DNA of 24,399 nucleotides from JBCBKL01 sp038521825 (lineage in GTDB: Bacteria; Pseudomonadota; Alphaproteobacteria; Rhodobacterales; Rhodobacteraceae), in NCBI GenBank assembly GCA_038521825.1, contig JBCBKL010000038.1, forward strand, positions 1-24,399, written 5' to 3'. Below the pieces are notes generated by a model, which saw only the letters and a list, made by a program, of their open reading frames with translations, searched no databases and was not told the DNA's origin. The translations under genes were made by a program, and so were the position numbers. Shown in pieces: positions 7,111 through 15,606 of this stretch. Position 1 is the stretch's first letter. Each line of letters starts with the position of its first letter.

Positions 7111-7917
7111 ATGGCGACGGGGCTGATGGCCGGAAAACGCGGCCTCATCATGGGCTTGGCAAACGACAAATCCATTGCGTGGGGCATTGCAAAAGCCTTG
7201 GGCGATGCCGGGGCCGAGCTGGCCTTTTCCTACCAGGGCGAGGCACTGAAAAAGCGGGTCGATCCCTTGGCCGCCCAGCTCGGCAGCGCGATCGTGTTGC
7301 CCTGCGATGTTGGTGACGAGGCATCGATCGACGCCCTTTTTTCAGGGCTTTCCGACCATTGGGGCAGCATTGATTTCATTGTTCATGCTATTGGTTTTTC
7401 TGATAAAAATGAACTTCGTGGTCGCTATGTCGATACCAGCCGCGCGAACTTTCAGATGTCGATGGATATATCGGTCTATTCCTTCACGGCCGTCATGCAA
7501 CGCGCCGAGAAGATGATGACCAATGGCGGCAGCGCCCTGACACTCACTTATTACGGGGCCGAGCGGGTGATGCCGCACTACAATGTCATGGGCGTGGCCA
7601 AGGCAGCGCTTGAGGCATCGGTCCGCTATCTGGCCGAAGACCTCGGCAAGGACAGCATCCGTGTCAACGCGATCAGCGCCGGGCCGATCAAGACGCTCGC
7701 CGCCTCCGGCATCGGCGATTTCCGCTACATCATGAAGTGGAACGAATACAACTCTCCCCTGCGCCGCAACGTGACGATCGACGATGTGGGCGGGTCGGCG
7801 CTGTACCTGCTGTCGGATTTGGGGGCGGGTGTGACGGGCGAGTGCCTGCATGTCGACGCGGGCTATCACGTCGTTGGCATGAAGGCGGTCGACGCCCCGG
7901 ATATGAGCAAGGCATGA
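7111..7917 (+). CDS. fabI: enoyl-[acyl-carrier-protein] reductase (NADH)
   Basis: Catalyses the last reduction of each fatty acid elongation cycle, turning enoyl-ACP into acyl-ACP. The 268-aa product has the FabI fold. It begins with the variant dinucleotide-binding stretch GLIMGLANDKSIAWGIAKAL and has the catalytic Tyr-x6-Lys pair at Y157 and K164 (HYNVMGVAK). SAGPIKTLAASGI follows, the substrate-loop region where triclosan-type inhibitors act in relatives. GAGGGA lies 5 nt upstream of the ATG at 7111, so I prefer it to an in-frame ATG at 7051. Its stop overlaps the LysE start by 4 nt, making it the head of a three-gene operon. A closely related SDR is a minor alternative. Confidence 0.95.
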   Translation: MATGLMAGKRGLIMGLANDKSIAWGIAKALGDAGAELAFSYQGEALKKRVDPLAAQLGSAIVLPCDVGDEASIDALFSGLSDHWGSIDFIVHAIGFSDKNELRGRYVDTSRANFQMSMDISVYSFTAVMQRAEKMMTNGGSALTLTYYGAERVMPHYNVMGVAKAALEASVRYLAEDLGKDSIRVNAISAGPIKTLAASGIGDFRYIMKWNEYNSPLRRNVTIDDVGGSALYLLSDLGAGVTGECLHVDAGYHVVGMKAVDAPDMSKA

Positions 7918-8516
7918 CCTGGGAAAGCCTGCTTGCGTTCAACGCCGTGCTGCTGGCCGCGATCCTAAGCCCCGGTGCGGCGCTGCTTTTCTTCATCAGA
8001 ACCACGGTCGCGTCAGGGCGCGCGGCAGGGCTGGCCACGGGCCTTGGCCTTGCAACCGCCGCCGCCGCGTGGACCCTCGCCGCTCTTCTGGGACTTGAAA
8101 GTCTTTTTGCTTTATTTCCATGGACTTACACGATCCTCAAGATCGGTGGTGCCTGCTATCTGCTCTGGATCGCCTATCTTACCTGGCGGGACGCGCGCGC
8201 TCCTCTCCCGGACGCCCCGGTCTCGCAAGGCCGGACAATCCTCTCCGGGTTCGTCGTCAATATCGGCAATCCGAAATCCATGCTCTTCGCCGCCGCCGTG
8301 ATCGTTGTCGTCTTTCCGCACGGTCTGCAGGCGCGCGAGATCGCCTTAATCACCCTCAACCATTGGGTGCTCGAGATTGTGTGCTACGCTGTCTTTGCGG
8401 TCTTGCTGAGCGCGCCGCCCGCCCGCCGCGGGTATCTGGGCCTGAAACCCCTGTTCGACCGTCTGGCCGCGACGCTGCTTGGCGCACTTGGGCTGCGGCT
8501 TTTGATCGAGAGGTAA
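7914..8516 (+). CDS. LysE/RhtB family amino acid exporter
   Basis: Encodes a 200-aa inner-membrane protein of the LysE/RhtB superfamily, which exports amino acids or related small metabolites. It has the family N-terminus (LLAFNAVLLAAILSPGAALL, proline in the first membrane span), about five to six hydrophobic segments, an LKIGGACYLLWIAYLTWR segment and a GFVVNIGNPKSMLF segment with the conserved NP-K pattern. The substrate cannot be told from sequence. ATG at 7914 overlaps the fabI stop as ATGA, and its stop lies 3 nt before the next gene, so all three genes are probably translated from one mRNA. Confidence 0.9.
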   Translation: MTWESLLAFNAVLLAAILSPGAALLFFIRTTVASGRAAGLATGLGLATAAAAWTLAALLGLESLFALFPWTYTILKIGGACYLLWIAYLTWRDARAPLPDAPVSQGRTILSGFVVNIGNPKSMLFAAAVIVVVFPHGLQAREIALITLNHWVLEIVCYAVFAVLLSAPPARRGYLGLKPLFDRLAATLLGALGLRLLIER

Positions 8517-8519
8517 GCC

Positions 8520-9023
8520 ATGAACGACCGCCTGCCCCATGAAAAAGGCTTTCACATCAGCTGGGACCAGATCCACCGCGACAGCCGAGCGCTGGCGTGG
8601 CGGCTTGACGGCCAGGGCCCCGATAATGGTGCATGGCGGGCCGTGGTCGCAATCACGCGCGGCGGTATGGCGCCCGCGATGATCGTCAGCCGCGAGCTTG
8701 ATATCCGGACGGTCGACACGATCAGCATCAAATCCTACGACCATCAGACGCAGGCCGATGCCAACGTCCTGAAAACCCCGGATGCGGAGCTGATGCGCGA
8801 CGGCACGGGCATTCTCATCATCGACGATCTCGTCGACAGCGGCAAAACGCTCGAAGTGGTGCGCGACATGTATCCCAAGGCCCATTTCGCCACGGTCTAC
8901 GCAAAGCCCAAGGGCAGACCCCAGGTCGATACCTTCATCACCGAGGTCAGCCAGGACACCTGGATCTTCTTTCCGTGGGACATGGCGCTGCAATATGTCG
9001 AACCCTACCGGGGCAAGGATTGA
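8520..9023 (+). CDS. gpt: xanthine phosphoribosyltransferase
   Basis: Purine salvage enzyme that transfers ribose phosphate from PRPP to xanthine, guanine or hypoxanthine. The 167-aa product has the type I PRTase signature ILIIDDLVDSGKTLE near residues 99-113, the substrate loop VAITRGGMAPA near residue 44-54, and the base-specificity hood with TWIFFPWDM near the C-terminus, as in Gpt (XGPRT). GAGGT lies 6 nt before the ATG, and the LysE-type gene ends 3 nt upstream. Hypoxanthine-guanine transferase is the main alternative, but the overall length and C-terminus favour Gpt. It is the last gene of the fabI operon and is followed by the palindromic element. Confidence 0.9.
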   Translation: MNDRLPHEKGFHISWDQIHRDSRALAWRLDGQGPDNGAWRAVVAITRGGMAPAMIVSRELDIRTVDTISIKSYDHQTQADANVLKTPDAELMRDGTGILIIDDLVDSGKTLEVVRDMYPKAHFATVYAKPKGRPQVDTFITEVSQDTWIFFPWDMALQYVEPYRGKD

Positions 9024-9041
9024 TCCCGTGCCCCACCTGCT

Positions 9042-9200
9042 GGTCCGGAGCCGCTCTCGCTTGAGGTTTGGCCGCCGGATGACGGGTGCGCGGTCAATCC
9101 AAATCGCCGCGACGCCCCGCCTGCGGGCATACGGCTATTTGACTTGGGCGGGCGAACCGCGTCCGGCAGACAGAACCGAGATCGAGAGCGGCTCCGGACC
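9042..9200. repeat. 159-bp palindromic element, MITE-like or giant hairpin
   Basis: The ends form a perfect 18-bp inverted repeat: GGTCCGGAGCCGCTCTCG at 9042-9059 and its reverse complement at 9183-9200. Inside, symmetry continues imperfectly to the middle. Examples are GCCGGA (9074-9079) with TCCGGC (9162-9167), and CAAATCGCCG (9100-9109) with CGGCTATTTG (9132-9141), all centred near 9121. TGCT directly flanks both ends (9038-9041 and 9201-9204), within an 8-bp direct repeat ACCTGCTG. It has no coding capacity. It could be a miniature inverted-repeat element with a target duplication, a dispersed palindromic repeat, or a large mRNA hairpin ending the gpt operon. Confidence 0.75.
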
Positions 9201-9314
9201 TGCTGATCTGGTGAGCTTGAGCCACCGCCGACATCAATCATACCGCGATACTTCCCGAGCGACGCGCCAAACCAATAATCGAATGCGCCGCAGGCGCGCT
9301 ATTTGGAAACAGCC
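9201..9314. other. region between palindrome and aminotransferase
   Basis: No gene. A small hairpin GCGCC-GCA-GGCGC lies at 9285-9297, just upstream of the aminotransferase ribosome binding region (GGAAA, 9305-9309). I could not assign promoter hexamers with confidence. Confidence 0.4.
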
Positions 9315-10487
9315 ATGACCAGCCGCACAGCGACCACCTTTGCCCCGCCCGTGATGGAGGCGCGCCGCTGGATTGAGGGAGTGACCTTTCCGCCCGAACG
9401 TCCCCTCATCAATGTCAGCCAGGCGGCCCCGGTCGACCCTCCCCCAGCAGGCTTGCGGCAAGCCATGGCGGACGCGATCCTCGATCAGGACGCAGCGCAT
9501 CTTTATGGCCCTGTTCTTGGCCACCCCGACCTGCGTGCGGCTCTCGCCGCCCAATCCAGGCGGCATTACGGCGCAGAAATCGCTTCGGAACAGGTTGCCA
9601 TCACCTCTGGCTGCAATCAGGCTTTTGCCGCCGCCATCGCGACGCTCTGCGAAGAGGCGGATGAAGTAATCATTCCAACCCCATGGTATTTCAATCATAA
9701 AATGTGGCTGGATATGTCCGGGGTACGGTCCATACCGCTGCCGACGGGCCCCGATCTGCTGCCCGACCCCGAGACTGCCGCCCGGCTCATTACCGACCGA
9801 ACCCGCGCCGTGGCTTTGGTGACCCCCAACAACCCTGGCGGCGTGGAATACCCGGCCGATCTGGTCGGCGCCTTCTTCGATCTGGCGCGCGAGCGGGGTC
9901 TGCGCCTCATCGTCGACGAGACCTACCGCGATTTCGACAGCCGCTCAGGCCCGCCGCATACCCTCTTCCAGCAGCCCGGCTGGCAGGACACCCTGGTACA
10001 TCTCTATTCATTCTCCAAGGCCTACCGGCTGACCGGGCACCGGGTGGGTGCCATGATCTCATCCCCGGCCTTGCTGGCCGAGGCCGAGAAATTTCTCGAC
10101 ACGGTCGCGATCTGCCCCAGCCAGGTGGGCCAGTACGCCGCGCTTTGGGGCATCGAGAACCTCTCGCAATGGGTTGCGGGCGAACGGGATGAAATCTTGG
10201 CCCGGCGCGCCGCGATCGAGGCTGGCTTTCCCGCATTGGCCGATCAGGGTTGGTCGCTTCTGGGACTAGGCGCGTATTTTGCCTATCTTGAACATCCCTT
10301 CGCGATGTCGTCGGCCGAACTGGCTCCTGCGCTCGTGCGCGAGGCTGGCATCCTTTGCCTGCCCGGAACGATGTTTTTTCCCAAAGACGACCCCGCGGGT
10401 CAGCGTCATCTGCGCATCGCCTTTGCCAACCTCGACGCAGACGGGATCGCCACGCTGTTCAAAAGGCTGTCACAGCTGCGGCTCTGA
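9315..10487 (+). CDS. class I/II PLP-dependent aminotransferase
   Basis: Encodes a 390-aa fold-type I aminotransferase. It has the substrate-entry YGPVLGHPDLRAALA segment, SGCNQAF for phosphate binding, TPNNPGG, the VDETYRDF aspartate region, and SFSKAYRLTGHRVG carrying the pyridoxal-phosphate lysine at residue 235. The C-terminal HLRIAFANLD arginine should hold the substrate carboxylate. These marks fit the aspartate/aromatic aminotransferase group, but the amino donor is not predictable from sequence. ATG at 9315 with GGAAA upstream is preferred to an in-frame TTG at 9303. It stands alone between the palindrome and ppiD, although 77 nt to ppiD would allow read-through. Confidence 0.88.
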   Translation: MTSRTATTFAPPVMEARRWIEGVTFPPERPLINVSQAAPVDPPPAGLRQAMADAILDQDAAHLYGPVLGHPDLRAALAAQSRRHYGAEIASEQVAITSGCNQAFAAAIATLCEEADEVIIPTPWYFNHKMWLDMSGVRSIPLPTGPDLLPDPETAARLITDRTRAVALVTPNNPGGVEYPADLVGAFFDLARERGLRLIVDETYRDFDSRSGPPHTLFQQPGWQDTLVHLYSFSKAYRLTGHRVGAMISSPALLAEAEKFLDTVAICPSQVGQYAALWGIENLSQWVAGERDEILARRAAIEAGFPALADQGWSLLGLGAYFAYLEHPFAMSSAELAPALVREAGILCLPGTMFFPKDDPAGQRHLRIAFANLDADGIATLFKRLSQLRL

Positions 10488-10564
10488 CCCTTGCCGCCCC
10501 GCCCGCCCGGGGCTATTCAGGCGCGACCAGAACAAAAAGCCACCAATAAGGGCAGCATAGTCGA

Positions 10565-12409
10565 ATGGCAAAAAGCGAAAACAGCCTGAGCAAGACCGCC
10601 GTATGGATCCTGCTTGCGCTTCTGATCCTTGGCCTTGCGGGCTTTGGCGCGACCAACCTCTCGGGCAACCTGCGCACCATCGGCAGCGTCGGCAACAAGT
10701 ATATCGACGTGAACCAATATGCCCGTCAATTGCAGCAGGAATTGCGTGCCTTCGAAGCGCAGAGCGGTCAGCGCGTGACCTTCGAACAGGCCCGTCAATT
10801 GGGGCTTGACCAGGCCGTGCTGGCCCGCCTCGTCCGCGCCCGCGCCCTCGATCACGAAGCAGCCGAAATGGGGCTGTCGATCGGCGACGCGCGCCTGCGC
10901 GACCAGATCATCGATATCCCCAGTTTTCAGGGGATCGATGGCAATTTCGATCGCGACGGATACCGGTTTGCGCTCGAGCAAGCGGGTCTGACTGAATCTG
11001 CCTTTGAAGAGCAGGTGCGCGAGGAAAGCGCCCGCACCATCCTGCAAAGCGCCGTCACCGCCGGTGTTATCATGCCGGATACCTACGCCCAGACCATGGT
11101 GAACTATCTGGGCGAAACCCGGGATTTCACCTGGGCCCGTCTCGACTTCACCAACCTGGCCGAAGCCCTGCCCGAACCCGATGAGGCCACGTTGCGGGCC
11201 TTTCATATCGACAACATCGCAAACTATCAGCTGCCCGAAACGAAACGCATCACCTATGCGCTTTTGCTGCCCGACATGATGCTGAGCGAAGTAACGCTGT
11301 CCGACGACGAGCTGCGCGCCGCATACGAAGAGCAATCGGACCGGTACAACCAGCCAGAGCGCCGTCTTGTCGAACGCCTGGTCTTTTCCTCGGACGAAGA
11401 GGCCAACGCCGCCGCCGCCCAACTTGACGTTAATGGCACGACGTTTGAGGCGCTGGTCGAAAACCGCGGCCTCGCGCTGGCCGATGTCGATTTAGGCGAT
11501 TTGCCCGTCGGTGCGCTGGGTGAAGCAGGTGAAGGTGTTTTTGCTGCCTCCGTAGGTGATGTGGTTGGCCCCTTCCCGTCCGCGCTCGGCCCTGCCCTTT
11601 TCCGCGTCAACGGTATCCTGCCTGCCCAATCGATCAGCTTCGAGGACGCCCAGCACGAATTGCGCAACGCGCTTGCCTTTGGCCGCGCCCGCCGTCTGGT
11701 AGAGGCTCAGGCCCAGAATTATGACGATCTTCTGGCCGGGGGCGCGACCCTGGAAGATCTGACGGCAGAGACCGACATGACGCTGGGCCAGATCGACTGG
11801 TACGCCAATTACGGCGACGGCGTTGCGGCCTATGAACGGTTTCAGGATCTGGCGATCCAGATCACGACCGATGATTTCCCGCAGATCGAAAATCTTGATG
11901 ATGGCGGCCTGATTGCCCTCAGGCTTGATGAAGTGCTGCCGCCTCGCGACTCGTCCTTCGAAGAGGTTGCCGAACAGGTCGAGACCGACTGGGAAGCCCG
12001 AGAAACAGAACGACGTCTGGGCGAGCAGGCGAACGTCCTGCTGCCCCGGCTGGAAACGGGCGAAGAATTTGCCGCCCTCGAACTTGAAGCGACCGTTGAG
12101 ACCGCGCGCGACAGGCAATCGTTTCTTGTTGGTGCACCTGAGGATCTCATGCCGCAGATCTTCGAGATGGAGGTCGGCGAGGTGCGTCGGTTTGAAGGGT
12201 TCGGTGCAATCCTGATTGCGCGGCTCGACAAGATCACGGACGCCGCCGAGAACCCCGATGCAGAGACCGCGCTGACCCAGATCACCGAACAGCTGAGCCA
12301 GTCGCTCGCCCGCGATGTGCTGAACCTTTATTCGGCAGACACCACGCTGCGGGCAGGACCGAATATCGACATGCGCGCCGTTGAGGCGGTGAACGCGAAC
12401 TTCCAGTAA
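10565..12409 (+). CDS. PpiD-like periplasmic peptidyl-prolyl isomerase/chaperone
   Basis: Encodes 614 aa: a membrane anchor at about residues 11-29, a SurA-type N-terminal chaperone region at about 35-180, a parvulin-like rotamase domain at about 260-355 (RLVFSSDEEA...VGDVVGPFPSALGPALFRV), and a long C-terminal chaperone-like region. The order matches PpiD, which folds newly exported envelope proteins from the periplasmic face of the inner membrane. The rotamase domain looks divergent, as is common in the family, so the isomerase activity is uncertain. AAGGG lies 12 nt upstream of the ATG, rather far. The stop lies only 3 nt before trpE. Confidence 0.9.
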   Translation: MAKSENSLSKTAVWILLALLILGLAGFGATNLSGNLRTIGSVGNKYIDVNQYARQLQQELRAFEAQSGQRVTFEQARQLGLDQAVLARLVRARALDHEAAEMGLSIGDARLRDQIIDIPSFQGIDGNFDRDGYRFALEQAGLTESAFEEQVREESARTILQSAVTAGVIMPDTYAQTMVNYLGETRDFTWARLDFTNLAEALPEPDEATLRAFHIDNIANYQLPETKRITYALLLPDMMLSEVTLSDDELRAAYEEQSDRYNQPERRLVERLVFSSDEEANAAAAQLDVNGTTFEALVENRGLALADVDLGDLPVGALGEAGEGVFAASVGDVVGPFPSALGPALFRVNGILPAQSISFEDAQHELRNALAFGRARRLVEAQAQNYDDLLAGGATLEDLTAETDMTLGQIDWYANYGDGVAAYERFQDLAIQITTDDFPQIENLDDGGLIALRLDEVLPPRDSSFEEVAEQVETDWEARETERRLGEQANVLLPRLETGEEFAALELEATVETARDRQSFLVGAPEDLMPQIFEMEVGEVRRFEGFGAILIARLDKITDAAENPDAETALTQITEQLSQSLARDVLNLYSADTTLRAGPNIDMRAVEAVNANFQ

Positions 12410-12412
12410 CCA

Positions 12413-13924
12413 ATGGCCCTGACCCCGGACTTTGATACGTTCGCCCGCGCCTATGAGGCCGGGCAGAACCAGGTTGTATACGCGCGCCTTGCGGCCGACC
12501 TTGATACACCAGTGTCGCTGATGCTCAAGCTGACGGATGCCCAAAAGGACGCCTTCATGCTCGAATCCGTGACGGGGGGCGAAGTGCGGGGCCGGTATTC
12601 GATCATCGGGATGAAGCCCGATTTGATCTGGCGCTGCGATGGCGAAGCATCGGCCATAAACCGGGCGGCCCGTTATGATGCTGAGGCATTTGAGGAAGTG
12701 CCGGGCAACCCGCTCAATACCCTACGCGGCCTGATCGAGGAGAGCCGTATCGACCTACCCTCCGATCTGCCCCAGGCCTCTGCTGGGCTGTTTGGCTATC
12801 TGGGCTATGACATGGTGCGGCTGGTCGAACACCTGCCGGACATCAACCCCGATCCGATGGGCCTGCCCGACGCCATCCTGATCCGTCCATCGGTCATTGC
12901 GGTGCTCGACGGTGTGAAAGGCGAGGTCACGGTCGTTTCGCCCGCATGGGTCAGCGACGGTCAGACCGCTCGCGCCGCCTATGCCCAAGCCGCTGAGCGG
13001 GTCATGGATGCGGTCCGCGATCTGGAACGGGGCGTGCCGGGTCAAAGCCGCGATCTGGGCGAGGCAGAAACGCCCAGTGAGCCGGTCAGCAATTTCAGCC
13101 ACGAGGGCTACAAAGCTGCCGTCGAAAAGGCCAAGGACTACATCCGGGCCGGTGACATCTTTCAGGTCGTCCCGGCGCAGCGCTGGTCACAGCCCTTTCG
13201 GCTGCCGCCCTTTTCACTCTACCGTTCATTGCGTCGGACCAACCCGTCACCGTTCATGTTCTATTTCAACTTCGGCGGTTTTCAGGTCATTGGCGCCAGT
13301 CCTGAGATTCTGGTGCGGGTCTTCGGCAGCGAAGTTACGATCCGCCCCATTGCGGGCACGCGGCGCAGAGGTGCGACCCCGGACGAGGACCGCGCGCTTG
13401 AGGCGGATCTTCTGGCCGACCAGAAGGAGCTGGCCGAGCATCTGATGCTGCTGGATCTGGGGCGGAACGACGTAGGCCGGGTGGCCAAGATCGGAACCGT
13501 GCGCCCCACCGAGGAATTCATCGTCGAGCGCTACAGCCATGTCATGCATATCGTGTCGAACGTGGTGGGAGAGCTGGCCGAGGGCAAAGACGCGCTCGAC
13601 GCCTTTTTTGCGGGCATGCCAGCAGGCACGGTGTCAGGGGCGCCAAAGGTCCGCGCGATGGAGATCATCGACGAGCTGGAGCCGGAAAAGCGCGGCATCT
13701 ATGGCGGCGGCGTCGGCTATTTCAGCGCGGGTGGCGATATGGATATGTGCATCGCGCTGCGCACGGCGGTGGTGCAAGACGAAACGCTCTATATCCAGGC
13801 GGGCGGCGGTGTGGTCTACGACAGCGATCCCGAGGCCGAATACATGGAGACGGTCCACAAGTCGAACGCCATACGCCGCGCGGCAGCGGATGCGGCGCGG
13901 TTTCGCGGTGACGGAAACGCCTGA
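12413..13924 (+). CDS. trpE: anthranilate synthase component I
   Basis: Makes anthranilate from chorismate with ammonia supplied by TrpG, the first committed step to tryptophan. The 503-aa product has the chorismate-binding core: IRPIAGTRRRG, LDLGRNDVGRV, SHVMHIVSNV, FFAGMPAGTVSGAPKVRAMEII and GGGVVYDSDPEAEYMET. The N-terminal LES motif (residues 50-52) is part of the tryptophan feedback site in TrpE, so the enzyme is probably inhibited by tryptophan. It starts 3 nt after ppiD with no strong Shine-Dalgarno, so it may depend on ppiD translation. Its partner trpG lies 1.7 kb away beyond an opposed gene. I see no leader peptide or attenuator before it. Confidence 0.96.
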   Translation: MALTPDFDTFARAYEAGQNQVVYARLAADLDTPVSLMLKLTDAQKDAFMLESVTGGEVRGRYSIIGMKPDLIWRCDGEASAINRAARYDAEAFEEVPGNPLNTLRGLIEESRIDLPSDLPQASAGLFGYLGYDMVRLVEHLPDINPDPMGLPDAILIRPSVIAVLDGVKGEVTVVSPAWVSDGQTARAAYAQAAERVMDAVRDLERGVPGQSRDLGEAETPSEPVSNFSHEGYKAAVEKAKDYIRAGDIFQVVPAQRWSQPFRLPPFSLYRSLRRTNPSPFMFYFNFGGFQVIGASPEILVRVFGSEVTIRPIAGTRRRGATPDEDRALEADLLADQKELAEHLMLLDLGRNDVGRVAKIGTVRPTEEFIVERYSHVMHIVSNVVGELAEGKDALDAFFAGMPAGTVSGAPKVRAMEIIDELEPEKRGIYGGGVGYFSAGGDMDMCIALRTAVVQDETLYIQAGGGVVYDSDPEAEYMETVHKSNAIRRAAADAARFRGDGNA

Positions 13925-13949
13925 CCCCAAGACCTTGAACTGCGGCTGA

Positions 13950-15449
13950 TTACTGCTGACTCTGCTTCAGAACCGCCGATACGGGCGCAAGGGCAACCCG
14001 CGTCGCGCGATCCTGCAACCCCCAAACCAAGAGAGCCGAGATCGTGTCAGGCCGGATTCGTCCCAGCATGATCACCCCGCCCTCCTGCGCCGCGCGGAAC
14101 GCAGCCTGATCAAGGAACCGGCGGATGACGCTGGGCGTTTGATCAGCACTATCGACATCACGGAAAATCGTCGCAGCAGCGACGCCGTCGCGGGCAGCGA
14201 GCTTCTGGACCGTGTTCAACCCGCTATCCTGCAAGACATAGCCGTGACCCGATTGCAAAAGTGCCTGCGCGATCTGTTCCGCCCCGTCGCGCGAATTCTG
14301 CAGACCCGTGCCGGTGCCCTCGATCACCCCAACCGCCTGCGGTACCGCATCGAGCGATGCCGATAGCAGAACCTCGGCGTCCGCCGCGGTTGCACCAGCA
14401 GGCAGGTCGATCATAGCCAGAACCTCGAAACCCTCTTTGCGATAAGCCTGCGCCCGCGCCGCAGCATCGGGAAGAGCAGCATTCACCGCAAAGGTCAGCG
14501 GATAGGGAAAGCTGCCCAAGGCCGCCACGCCAATCTCTGCACCGGTCAGATTGACCCCATTGTCGATCAGGATGATCGACATGAGGGGCTTGCCCTCGGC
14601 GTTCTCGAACTCAGCGGCATATGCATCGAGCGGGATGGCGCTTGGCTGTTCTTCCGGGACGGGTTCTTCGGTTTCCGTCTCAGGCTCGAACCGGTTGATG
14701 ATCGATGTGGCGGGCTTGCCTACGGCCGGACGCTCCGCCTGAGCGAGGAGCGTTTCACCCGCTTCGCTGCTTGGGGCTGTTTCCTCTGCCGTATCGAGCA
14801 CCGCCAGTTCTTCGGATGCTGGGGGATCGGCTTCGGGCTTGACCTCTGCTTCAACATCGGGCCGCTCGAATTCGATCACCCCCCCACCGGTTCCGGCGAC
14901 ACTTTCGGTTTCAGGGCCCGCTGGTGTTTCGGCCGCTTCCGACGCTGCGGGTGGCTGGGGCGCCTGTTCGTCCGCCACACTCAATCCGGCCTGCTGCTGC
15001 GTTGGTGGCACGGCCACATCTTCGGACAGGGTCACCTGCGGTGCAGTTTCGGGCAGCGTGGGTCGGGCTGCGGGTTGTAGCGGTTTGGCCGTCGCATCCT
15101 GCACAGCGCTGAGATCGGCGCGCGGCGTTTCGGTTGCAGGCACTTCAAGCGGGCTTGGCCCACCCGTCGCAGGCTGTTGCAAAGTGTCGGAACCCGCCGA
15201 GATGGCGGCCTCGATCGTTTCGGTATCGGGGCTGGGAACCTGCGGGGCATCGCCATCGCGTACGAGGTCTGCATCGCGGCGCGTCGTTTCCTGCGTGCGG
15301 ACCTGCGGTTCGGGCGCGGCCGAATTCAGCGGCACCTGCGCGGCCACCGACGGCTGCTGCGGTGCGTCTGTAACCAGCGAGGCCGCCGCGGCCCCGCACA
15401 GCCCAACAAACGATCCAAGGATCGCACCCTTGAGAAACTCTCCCGCCAC
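13950..15449 (-). CDS. divergent polysaccharide deacetylase (YibQ-like), probably degenerate
   Basis: Encodes 499 aa in three parts. There is an N-terminal membrane anchor or signal (about residues 5-25), a long Pro/Ala/Glu-rich disordered linker (about 30-285), and a C-terminal divergent polysaccharide deacetylase domain (about 287-495) beginning KPLMSIILIDNGVN. Active relatives normally read IDD in that strand and have a histidine-proline motif further on. Here the second aspartate is asparagine (N297) and that stretch reads VLAMIDLPAGA, so catalysis may be lost. The start is a GTG with GGAGGG about 7 nt upstream. It converges on trpE with 25 nt between stops and diverges from trpG. A cell-envelope role is inferred only from the domain and anchor. 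Confidence 0.8.
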   Translation of the reverse strand: MAGEFLKGAILGSFVGLCGAAAASLVTDAPQQPSVAAQVPLNSAAPEPQVRTQETTRRDADLVRDGDAPQVPSPDTETIEAAISAGSDTLQQPATGGPSPLEVPATETPRADLSAVQDATAKPLQPAARPTLPETAPQVTLSEDVAVPPTQQQAGLSVADEQAPQPPAASEAAETPAGPETESVAGTGGGVIEFERPDVEAEVKPEADPPASEELAVLDTAEETAPSSEAGETLLAQAERPAVGKPATSIINRFEPETETEEPVPEEQPSAIPLDAYAAEFENAEGKPLMSIILIDNGVNLTGAEIGVAALGSFPYPLTFAVNAALPDAAARAQAYRKEGFEVLAMIDLPAGATAADAEVLLSASLDAVPQAVGVIEGTGTGLQNSRDGAEQIAQALLQSGHGYVLQDSGLNTVQKLAARDGVAAATIFRDVDSADQTPSVIRRFLDQAAFRAAQEGGVIMLGRIRPDTISALLVWGLQDRATRVALAPVSAVLKQSQQ

Positions 15450-15606
15450 TGTTCTGCCCTCCGACCTCTGTGTCGACTTTGTTCTTTTTTGTCTCTGTTG
15501 GGCTGCCCGATCGTCCCTTGACGATACCCGGCAACCCTGAACATGTATGGACCCACTAATAAGGGATGAACGGGTTGCTCACCAGCCTGCAATTAACGGT
15601 TTGCCA

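Noticed and set aside
10517..12544. Long minus-strand open frames across ppiD and the trpE start
   Set aside because: Antisense shadows of the well-supported ppiD and trpE frames, with no ribosome binding sites or domains.
14839..15540. 233-codon plus-strand frame rich in Ser, Ala and Cys
   Set aside because: It is the reverse reading of the low-complexity linker of the deacetylase-like gene, and its composition follows from that repeat-like sequence.
15450..15606. TTGACG near 15517 as a trpG promoter
   Set aside because: No acceptable -10 occurs at 16-18 nt. The nearest TATA-like bases are about 20 nt away, so I left the promoter unassigned.
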